From the NCBI RefSeq assembly GCF_024343735.1, contig NZ_RJUE01000061.1, positions 124,001 to 188,000 on the forward strand: DNA of 64,000 nucleotides. The letters are read 5' to 3'. This DNA is from Lacihabitans sp. CCS-44 (GTDB lineage Bacteria > Bacteroidota > Bacteroidia > Cytophagales > Spirosomataceae). Positions 52,541-59,786 of this stretch are shown piece by piece. How positions within the stretch are numbered: position 1 is the first letter of the stretch; the number at the start of each line of letters is the position of its first letter. The notes under the pieces were generated by a model. The model worked only from the letters and a program-made list of their open reading frames with translations. It searched no databases and had not been told where the DNA came from. A program made the position numbers and the translations under genes.

Positions 52541-52548
52541 CAAAGGTA
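52541..52548 (-). promoter_or_regulatory. Putative -7 box of the amylase operon (TACCTTTG)
   Basis: Exact TAnnTTTG match on the minus strand in the 94-bp gap between divergent GH13 genes. No LacI-type or other regulator gene is near. Confidence 0.45.
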
Positions 52549-52614
52549 AATATGTTTTTTTTATGAAAAAACAGTCATAATGCTTTATTTTGTAAAAAAA
52601 ATACTATTAACCTC

Positions 52615-54480
52615 ATGAAGAATAAATTACCAAATTTGTATTATCTTGGAATAATACTAGTTTTCTGTGTTTTTACGTCCCAAGCCCAAAAAGCTGATAT
52701 TGCAAGAGTAAATCCTACCAATTGGTTTGTTGGAATGAAAAATCCAAATCTCCAGCTGATGATTTATGGCAAAAATCTAAAGGCAAACAATGTTATTTTG
52801 AAGCCTTATGTTGGTGTGAAACTTAAAAAAGTACATACCGTAGAAAATCCAAACTACCTGTTTGTGGATTTAGAAATTTCGAAAAGTACCAAGCCTGGAA
52901 ATCTTAAATTTACATGCAATGGGACAACTTTTGATTTCCAACTTAAATCAAAATCAGCAAATCCTAAAGGACTAAATCAAGCAGATTTCATATACTTATT
53001 GATGCCCGACAGATTTGCCAATGGCGATCCCTCAAACGACAAATTTGCTGACATGGCGGATCCTAATCATGACAGAAAGAATCCGTTTCTACGCCATGGA
53101 GGTGATTTGAAAGGAGTTACCGAGCATTTGGATTATCTTAAAGAACTTGGGGTCACAGCTATTTGGATGACGCCCGTGATTGAAAACAATCAGTTTTTAA
53201 CCGACGAAGGTGGCGTAATGCGAAGTGCTTATCATGGATATGGTTTTACAGACCATTATAATGTAGATAAAAGACTTGGAGGAAATGAGGCCTACAAAAA
53301 ACTCTCGGATGAAGCACACAAAAAAGGCATAAAAATGGTGCAAGATGCTGTTTATAACCATGTTGGGATAAATCACTGGTTTTTAAAAGATATGCCATCA
53401 AAAGATTGGCTCAATCAATGGGACAAATACACCAACACTACCTACAAAGATCAGCCACTTTTTGATATTCATGCCTCGCCAAAAGACACCAAGGAAGTTA
53501 GAAATGGTTGGTTTACCTCATTTCTGCCAGATTTGAACCAAAATAACCCCTTCGTTGCAAATTTTCTAATTCAGCATGCCCTTTGGTCAGTCGAAACTTT
53601 TGACCTTGACGCTTGGCGAATAGATACCTATATTTATAATGATTTGTACTTTATGAATAAATGTAACCAAGCATTGCTTACCGAATATCCTAAAATTCAT
53701 ATTTTTGGGGAATCAGCGGTGAATACGGTTATCAGTCAGGCGTATTTTACAAAGAATAATTTGGCCATTCCATTTAAAAGTAATTTGCCAGGAGCATTGG
53801 ATTTTGTGGTTGAAGAGGCCATGTTTGATGCATTAAACCACGATTTTGGGTGGAATGATGGAGTAAGTAGGTTGTATAGCGTTTTGGCTCAAGATTTGGC
53901 TTATGCTGATGCTACCAAAAATGTTAACTTCCTTGAAAATCATGATCATCACCGATTTTTCTCGGTTATTGGTGAAGATTTCAACAAATATAAAATGGGA
54001 ATAACTTGGTTGATGACCTTGAGAGGCATTCCTCATTTTTATTATGGGACGGAAATTCTGATGAAAAACTTCAAAGATCCTTCAGACGCTGAAGTTAGAA
54101 GGGATTTTCCTGGTGGATGGAAAGAAGATGCTGTTAATAAATTTGACAAAGCCGGAAGAACTGAGCAAGAAAATGTGGCTTTTGATTTTGTAAAGAAATT
54201 GGCAAATTATCGTAAAAACTCAGATGCCATCGAAAATGGTAAATTTATGCAGTTTGTACCTCAAGATGGTGTTTATGTGTATTTTAGATATACTCATAAA
54301 CAAAGGGTGATGGTTGTTTCTAATACCAATAAAACAGATAAAACTTTGGATACGAGCAGATTTGAAGAAGTGTTAAAAGGTTCAAAATCAGCAACAAATG
54401 TCCTTTTGGATACTAAGATAGACGATATTTCTACACTTAATATTCCTGCAAAAGGAGTGATGATTCTTGAGATTAACTAA
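52615..54480 (+). CDS. Exported GH13 cyclomaltodextrinase/neopullulanase-like enzyme
   Basis: The 621-aa product has a signal peptide (LYYLGIILVFCVFTSQAQ), an N-terminal Ig-like beta-sandwich (about 25-120, VNPTNWFVGMKNPNLQLMIYG) and a catalytic barrel with Asp337 (AWRIDTY), Glu366 (HIFGESAV) and Asp444 (FLENHDHHRF). The domain order matches SusA-type neopullulanases, which act on cyclodextrins, pullulan or starch. It is the first gene of the operon GH13 - pgmB - GH65. Combined with the amylase across the divergent promoter region, it should produce maltose and maltotriose outside the cytoplasm. Confidence 0.95.
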   Translation: MKNKLPNLYYLGIILVFCVFTSQAQKADIARVNPTNWFVGMKNPNLQLMIYGKNLKANNVILKPYVGVKLKKVHTVENPNYLFVDLEISKSTKPGNLKFTCNGTTFDFQLKSKSANPKGLNQADFIYLLMPDRFANGDPSNDKFADMADPNHDRKNPFLRHGGDLKGVTEHLDYLKELGVTAIWMTPVIENNQFLTDEGGVMRSAYHGYGFTDHYNVDKRLGGNEAYKKLSDEAHKKGIKMVQDAVYNHVGINHWFLKDMPSKDWLNQWDKYTNTTYKDQPLFDIHASPKDTKEVRNGWFTSFLPDLNQNNPFVANFLIQHALWSVETFDLDAWRIDTYIYNDLYFMNKCNQALLTEYPKIHIFGESAVNTVISQAYFTKNNLAIPFKSNLPGALDFVVEEAMFDALNHDFGWNDGVSRLYSVLAQDLAYADATKNVNFLENHDHHRFFSVIGEDFNKYKMGITWLMTLRGIPHFYYGTEILMKNFKDPSDAEVRRDFPGGWKEDAVNKFDKAGRTEQENVAFDFVKKLANYRKNSDAIENGKFMQFVPQDGVYVYFRYTHKQRVMVVSNTNKTDKTLDTSRFEEVLKGSKSATNVLLDTKIDDISTLNIPAKGVMILEIN

Positions 54481-54491
54481 TATACTATATA

Positions 54492-55142
54492 ATGATAAAA
54501 GCTTTTTTGTTTGATTTGGATGGAGTGATTGTGGATACGGCTGTATTTCATTATAAAGCGTGGAAAAGATTGGCCAACCAGCTGAATTTCGATATTGACG
54601 AAGAATTTAATGAAACACTGAAAGGTATTAGCCGAATGGATTCTTTGGATGCCATTTTAAAGCATGGTGGAGTGAGCCTGAGCCAAGAAGAAAAAGAGAA
54701 ATATGCTAAAATAAAAAACGATTGGTATCTGGAATTGGTTAATCAGATGACAGTCAATGATATACTGCCTGGAGTTGAAATTTTTTTGAAAGAATCCAGA
54801 AATCTTGGAATAAAAATAGCCTTAGGTTCTGCATCTAAAAATGCCAGTCTAATTCTAGAGAAAACGGGCATTTTAGGTCTTTTTGATGCTTTAATTGATG
54901 GAAATCATGTTTCTAAAAGTAAACCTGACCCTGAAGTTTTCTTGAAAGGAGCCGAAGCTTTGGAGGTAGAATATGACGCTTGCGTGGTTTTTGAGGATGC
55001 CTACGCTGGTGTGCAAGCAGCAAAAGCAGCTGGAATGGTGGCTGTTGGTATCGGAAGTTGTGAAGTCTTAAACAATGCTGATTTTGTGGTAAAAGGCCTG
55101 TTTGAAATGAGCCCGAGTGAAATAATTACGAAAATACTTTAA
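54492..55142 (+). CDS. pgmB: Beta-phosphoglucomutase
   Basis: The 216-aa HAD protein has FLFDLDGVIVDTAVFHYKAWK (Asp8 nucleophile, Asp10 acid/base), the PGM cap with KGISRMDSLDAIL, GSASKNA, KSKPDPEVFL and VFEDAYAGVQAAKAAG. It converts beta-glucose-1-phosphate to glucose-6-phosphate via the 1,6-bisphosphate. Position 11 bp after the GH13 gene and 17 bp before the GH65 phosphorylase, which makes beta-glucose-1-phosphate, supports the specific name. Confidence 0.96.
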   Translation: MIKAFLFDLDGVIVDTAVFHYKAWKRLANQLNFDIDEEFNETLKGISRMDSLDAILKHGGVSLSQEEKEKYAKIKNDWYLELVNQMTVNDILPGVEIFLKESRNLGIKIALGSASKNASLILEKTGILGLFDALIDGNHVSKSKPDPEVFLKGAEALEVEYDACVVFEDAYAGVQAAKAAGMVAVGIGSCEVLNNADFVVKGLFEMSPSEIITKIL

Positions 55143-55159
55143 TATCAAATACGAGAAAA

Positions 55160-57469
55160 ATGAAGAGTTACATTAAGCATGATGAGTGGAGGGTGGTAGA
55201 GAGTGGATTTCATGCAGAATTTAATGAGATTACCGAAAGCTTGATGAGTCTTGGTAATGGGAAAATGGGTCAAAGAGGCAATTTTGAAGAAAGATATTCA
55301 GGCAAAACGCTTCAAGGAAATTATGTGGCGGGTGTTTGGTTTCCAGACAAAACGAGAGTGGGCTGGTGGAAAAACGGGTACCCTGATTATTTTGCAAAAG
55401 TCATAAACTCTATCAACTGGATAGGTATTGATATAGAAATAGACGGCGAAATGGTGGATTTGGCCAAATGTGAGATTCTGGAGTTTTATAGGGAATTACA
55501 CATGCAGCATGGTCATTTGATGCGTTTTTGTAAAATTCGCCTTCAGAATGGTAAAGAATTACATATTGAAAGTGTCAGGTTTTGTAGTATTACGCATGAT
55601 CAGATAGGTCAGGTTGACTATGAGATAATTCCTGTAAATTTTGATGGCAAAATAAAAATCACCCCATATTTGGATGGAAACGTTCAGAATCGTGATTCCA
55701 ATTATAATGAATATTTCTGGGATGAGATTTCAAAGTCTGCAAACGATAACAGAGCCTATCTTCAAGTTAAAACCAAAGAAAATAAATTTGCAGTAGAAAG
55801 ATTTGATATCTGTGCTGGAATGGATGTCGAAATTTTCCTTGGTGGGCATAAACAAGCTGTCTCTTTCAAAAATATTGAATCTGAAAAATACACAGGATTG
55901 GAGTTTGAAATTGATGCAAAGAAAATGCAATCAGTTAGGATTTTGAAGAAAGTGGCTATTCATAGTTCCAATAATTTCTTTCCTGATTATTTGGTGACGG
56001 AGTGCGAAAAGTCACTCGATTCTGTTGCAAATTTGAAATTACAGGTTTTGCAAAGAGACGCATGGAAATTGAAATGGGAAAACTGTGACATTAAAATAGA
56101 AGGAGATGAATCTGCCCAACAGGGTATTAGATTCAATATTTTTCATTTGCTACAAACTTATACCGGGCAAGATGCTAGACTGAATATTGGTCCCAAAGGA
56201 TTTACTGGAGAAAAATATGGCGGCGTAACTTATTGGGATACTGAGGCTTATTGCATTCCATTTTACTTGTCAGCGGCGGAACACTCTGTTGCACGTAATT
56301 TATTGGTTTACAGGTACAACCATCTTCAAAAAGCTATTTTAAATGCTCAAAAGTTAGGTTTTAAAAAAGGTGCGGCATTGTATCCTATGGTGACCATGAA
56401 TGGAGAGGAATGCCACAATGAGTGGGAAATCACCTTTGAGGAAATTCACAGAAACGGTGCTATTGCCTATGCTATATACGATTATATAAATTACACTGGC
56501 GATGAAACGTATCTGAATGAGTTTGGCTTGGAGGTGTTGATTTCTATTTCTAGGTTTTGGTCGCAAAGGATAACTTGGTCTGAGAATTTACGAAAATTTG
56601 TAATGTTGGGCGTTACAGGTCCGAACGAATACGAGAACAACGTAAACAACAATTGGTATACTAATTATATCGCTATTTGGACGCTCAAATATACTTTAGA
56701 AGCCATAAACAAAGTAAAAAATAACGCAACCGATTATCTAAGAATTAAGGCAGAACTAAATTTTGAAGAAAAAGAAGAAACCGCCAGATGGACTGAGATT
56801 GTAGACAAAATGCACTTTCCGTATGACGAAGAAAGGCAGGTGTATTTACAGCAAGACGGCTTTTTGGACAAAGAACTATTGAATGTTGAGCAAATAAGGC
56901 AACATCGCCCAATTAACCAGAATTGGTCATGGGATAGAATTTTAAGATCGTGTTTTATAAAACAAGCTGATGTTTTGCAAGGTTTGTGTTTCTTTGAAGA
57001 TGATTTTGATATCGACACCCAAAGAAGAAACTTTGATTTCTACGAGCCAATGACCGTACACGAATCCTCGCTTTCGCCTTGTGTTCATACTATTTTGGCC
57101 TGTAAATTAGACAAGATTGAAAAGGCTTATGAAATGTATGTTCGGACAGCTCGGCTAGATTTGGATGATTATAACAATGATACAGAGGATGGATTGCACA
57201 TAACTTCCATGGCTGGAACTTGGATGTCTGTAGTAAAAGGATTTGGTGGAATGCGGGTGAAAAATACGCAATTGCATCTTAATCCAATTCTGCCTTCCAA
57301 CTGGGAATCACTGTCTTTTAGGGTAGGTTTGAAAAATAATCTATTGGAAATTGGTATTTCTAAAGACGGAGTCACAATTAAGAATCTTTCGGAATCCGAC
57401 GTTGAAATTTCGCTTTTTGATAACAAAGTGCTAATAAAAGGAAATTCTGAGTATTTTAGTGTAGGATAA
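55160..57469 (+). CDS. GH65 family phosphorylase (maltose phosphorylase type)
   Basis: The 769-aa protein has the GH65 (alpha/alpha)6 barrel with the general acid Glu490 in VTGPNEYENN. It also shows the substrate-site blocks YWDTEAY and EWEITFEEIHRNGAIAYA, plus the phosphate loop KGFGGMRVKN near the end. No signal peptide, so it works in the cytoplasm. GH65 enzymes cleave maltose, trehalose or kojibiose with phosphate to glucose and beta-glucose-1-phosphate; the amylase/PGM context favours maltose. Third gene of the operon, followed by a strong terminator. Confidence 0.95.
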   Translation: MKSYIKHDEWRVVESGFHAEFNEITESLMSLGNGKMGQRGNFEERYSGKTLQGNYVAGVWFPDKTRVGWWKNGYPDYFAKVINSINWIGIDIEIDGEMVDLAKCEILEFYRELHMQHGHLMRFCKIRLQNGKELHIESVRFCSITHDQIGQVDYEIIPVNFDGKIKITPYLDGNVQNRDSNYNEYFWDEISKSANDNRAYLQVKTKENKFAVERFDICAGMDVEIFLGGHKQAVSFKNIESEKYTGLEFEIDAKKMQSVRILKKVAIHSSNNFFPDYLVTECEKSLDSVANLKLQVLQRDAWKLKWENCDIKIEGDESAQQGIRFNIFHLLQTYTGQDARLNIGPKGFTGEKYGGVTYWDTEAYCIPFYLSAAEHSVARNLLVYRYNHLQKAILNAQKLGFKKGAALYPMVTMNGEECHNEWEITFEEIHRNGAIAYAIYDYINYTGDETYLNEFGLEVLISISRFWSQRITWSENLRKFVMLGVTGPNEYENNVNNNWYTNYIAIWTLKYTLEAINKVKNNATDYLRIKAELNFEEKEETARWTEIVDKMHFPYDEERQVYLQQDGFLDKELLNVEQIRQHRPINQNWSWDRILRSCFIKQADVLQGLCFFEDDFDIDTQRRNFDFYEPMTVHESSLSPCVHTILACKLDKIEKAYEMYVRTARLDLDDYNNDTEDGLHITSMAGTWMSVVKGFGGMRVKNTQLHLNPILPSNWESLSFRVGLKNNLLEIGISKDGVTIKNLSESDVEISLFDNKVLIKGNSEYFSVG

Positions 57470-57484
57470 TTTATTAGTATTTGG

Positions 57485-57522
57485 GAGAAAACAAATCTGC
57501 TTAGATTTGTTTTCTCTTTTTT
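57485..57522 (+). terminator. Terminator of the GH13-pgmB-GH65 operon
   Basis: A 14-bp perfect stem GAGAAAACAAATCT / AGATTTGTTTTCTC with a 4-nt loop and six T residues, 15 bp after the GH65 stop. Confidence 0.93.
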
Positions 57523-57534
57523 GTGATGTAAAAT

Positions 57535-58083
57535 ATGGAAAAAGAAAAAAATAATTGGGAGAAAATTTCCACCATAGTTCCTTATTCTAATCCTTGGATT
57601 GAAGTTCAACACCATGAGGTTATTAATCCATCTGGTGGAAAAGGAATTTATGGGCAAGTTAATTTTAAAAACATCGCTATTGGAGTTGTTCCTGTTGATA
57701 ATCAAGGCAATACCTATTTGGTTGGTCAGTTTCGTTTTCCCTTGGAGGAATATTCTTGGGAGATTCCCGAAGGTGGATGTCCCATTGGTGAGGACATTTT
57801 GGATGCAGCCAAAAGAGAATTGTTGGAAGAAACAGGTTTTACAGCTCAAAAATGGACATTAATTTCTAAAATTCATACCTCCAACTCAGTTTGTAACGAG
57901 GTTGGATTCATATTTCTAGCAGAAGAATTGCTTGAAGGACAAGCTGAACCAGAAGAAACGGAAGACTTGATAATAAAGAAAGTAAGTTTAAAAGAAGCCG
58001 TTGATTTAGTGATGAATAACCAAATAACGGATTCTATTTCCATTGCCGGAATCTTAAAAATAGCCAGACTTAAAGGTTTATAG
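57535..58083 (+). CDS. NUDIX hydrolase (ADP-ribose pyrophosphatase-like)
   Basis: The 182-aa protein has an exact Nudix box (G-x5-E-x7-REUxEExGU) in GGCPIGEDILDAAKRELLEETGF. The preceding EYSWEIPEGG and following KIHTSNSVCNEVGFIFLAEE suggest the ADP-sugar pyrophosphatase branch; no ADP-ribose specificity residue can be fixed by eye. No signal peptide. It is convergent with surE with no gap. Confidence 0.93.
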   Translation: MEKEKNNWEKISTIVPYSNPWIEVQHHEVINPSGGKGIYGQVNFKNIAIGVVPVDNQGNTYLVGQFRFPLEEYSWEIPEGGCPIGEDILDAAKRELLEETGFTAQKWTLISKIHTSNSVCNEVGFIFLAEELLEGQAEPEETEDLIIKKVSLKEAVDLVMNNQITDSISIAGILKIARLKGL

Positions 58084-58860
58084 TCAGGACTCAATACCAC
58101 TATCTATTAGCGATTCTATGGCTGAGTAGTTTGTTAAATCATATTGGCAAGGGACTACTGATATATAATTGTTTTCAAGAGCCCAAAGATCATTATCAGT
58201 AGCTTCGCTTTCCCTGTTTACAAAATGCCCACCCATCCAATAGTAGGGCCTTCCATGAGGGTCTTTGCGTGAGTCAAACTCCTCTTGCCAATAGCCATTT
58301 GTTTGCCTACATACTTTTATACCTTTTATTTCTCCTTTCTGACTATTTGGGAAATTTACATTAAGTGCAGTTCCTTTTGCCATGCCATTTTTCAAAACAA
58401 AGTGGGCAATTTGGGATAAATATGGCCTAGTATGTTCAAAATCTGCATCATAGTGAAAATCATCCAATGAAAAGCCAATTGCAGGAATTCCTTCTATGGC
58501 CCCTTCAATAGCCGCTGACATTGTTCCTGAATAGATTACCGAAATAGAAGAGTTGGAGCCATGGTTTATTCCACTAACCAATAGATCAATTTTTCTTCCT
58601 TTTAGAAATTCGTGTTTTGCCAATTTTACACAATCTGCTGGAGTACCTGAGCATTCATAAGAAGCAATATCTCCAAAAATAGGTGATTTTTTAATATGGA
58701 TGGTGGAGTCTACAGTAATAGCGTGACCCATGCCCGAATTAGGGCTATCGGGAGCCATTACGTACACTTCGCCTATTTTAGACATCTCTTCAATCAGTAC
58801 TTTTATGCCTTTTGAAGTTATACCGTCGTCGTTTGTTACTAGTATTAATGGTTTTGTCAT
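58084..58860 (-). CDS. surE: 5'/3'-nucleotidase SurE
   Basis: The 258-aa protein is SurE: ILVTNDDGITSKGIKVL (metal Asp11/Asp12), APDSPNSGMGHAIT, ECSGTPADCVKLA, LVSGINHGSNS and YSGTMSAAIEGAIEGIPAIGFS. It removes phosphate from nucleoside monophosphates and short polyphosphate, a survival-associated activity. The start codon ATG at 58860 is followed by TKPLILVTNDDG, a family-typical N-terminus. Adjacent genes are unrelated. Confidence 0.97.
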   Translation of the reverse strand: MTKPLILVTNDDGITSKGIKVLIEEMSKIGEVYVMAPDSPNSGMGHAITVDSTIHIKKSPIFGDIASYECSGTPADCVKLAKHEFLKGRKIDLLVSGINHGSNSSISVIYSGTMSAAIEGAIEGIPAIGFSLDDFHYDADFEHTRPYLSQIAHFVLKNGMAKGTALNVNFPNSQKGEIKGIKVCRQTNGYWQEEFDSRKDPHGRPYYWMGGHFVNRESEATDNDLWALENNYISVVPCQYDLTNYSAIESLIDSGIES

Positions 58861-59017
58861 GTCTTGTATTTTCTAAATATTTGCTGAAGTTCTATCAATA
58901 TTAAATGGATACCAAAGGTAAGATTTTTAAATTTCTTCTAACTATCAATTGTTTAAAATTTGTCATTATTCATAACGCAAACTTATAATAATTGGTGAAA
59001 TTTTTCCCAATTTATGC

Positions 59018-59025
59018 TATTTTTG
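59018..59025 (+). promoter_or_regulatory. Putative -7 box (TATTTTTG) of the deoxynucleoside kinase
   Basis: TATTTTTG with a TTG (58992-58994) 23 bp upstream, matching the TTTG-N17-23-TAnnTTTG Bacteroidota promoter with a weaker -33 element. The ATG is 20 bp downstream. Confidence 0.55.
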
Positions 59026-59045
59026 CATAAACATTAACAAACGAA

Positions 59046-59675
59046 ATGCATATAGCTATAACTGGCAATATAGGAGCTGGAAAAACCACATTAGCTGAAA
59101 AACTCGCTGAACACTATGGTTGGGAAGTTTATTATGAGGCAGTTGATGGCAATCCTTACTTGGCACCGTTTTATACAGATATGGCCAAATGGTCTTTTCA
59201 CCTGCAAATATTCTTCCTCAACTCGAGGTTTGAACAAGTTCTGAAGATTATAAATCAACAAGAAAAGACCATCATTCAGGACCGTACAATTTACGAAGAT
59301 GCCTATATTTTTGCCCAAAATTTATACGAAAATGGTCAAATGAATGAAACCGATTATAACACTTATCGGGGACTTTTTAACACCATAATGAAGGCGATAT
59401 CTCCACCCGATTTGATGATTTACCTTAAAGCAGACATTTCGAAACTCACTACACAAATAAAAAAGCGGAACAGAGATTTTGAGCAAAATATTGACCCCAA
59501 TTATTTGATAAGCCTAAATAGATTGTATGAGGGTTTTACAAAGGAATACCAGCATGGCAAACTGATAGAAATAGATGTCAACAACCTGGATTTTGTGTCT
59601 AAACCGGATGATTTCAAGAGCATTGTGGAAAGGATAGATAAAACGATAAATTTGGGTACACAGCTCAAAATTTAA
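59046..59675 (+). CDS. Deoxynucleoside kinase
   Basis: The 209-aa P-loop kinase has GNIGAGKT (7-14), YYEAVDGNPYLAPFY (the family E-x-x-x-x-NPYL motif), IQDRTIYEDAYIFA (DR-[ST] motif) and RNRDFEQNIDPNYL (LID arginine region). It phosphorylates deoxynucleosides, most likely dAdo/dGuo as in dGK/dAK-type enzymes, for nucleotide salvage. No signal peptide. Monocistronic, with its own promoter-like sequence. Confidence 0.95.
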   Translation: MHIAITGNIGAGKTTLAEKLAEHYGWEVYYEAVDGNPYLAPFYTDMAKWSFHLQIFFLNSRFEQVLKIINQQEKTIIQDRTIYEDAYIFAQNLYENGQMNETDYNTYRGLFNTIMKAISPPDLMIYLKADISKLTTQIKKRNRDFEQNIDPNYLISLNRLYEGFTKEYQHGKLIEIDVNNLDFVSKPDDFKSIVERIDKTINLGTQLKI

Positions 59676-59786
59676 CTTTATTTATAATAATTATTACGCC
59701 TTTATTGGTTCGAATTTTGTTATTTTGAAAATAATTTGGAAAAAAGTCCTGATAAATAAAATTAATCAATTGAATATTAATTACTT

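Noticed and set aside
57169-57849. 226-aa minus-strand open frame across the GH65/NUDIX junction
   Set aside because: It crosses a strong terminator and two well-supported genes in another frame, so it is a shadow.
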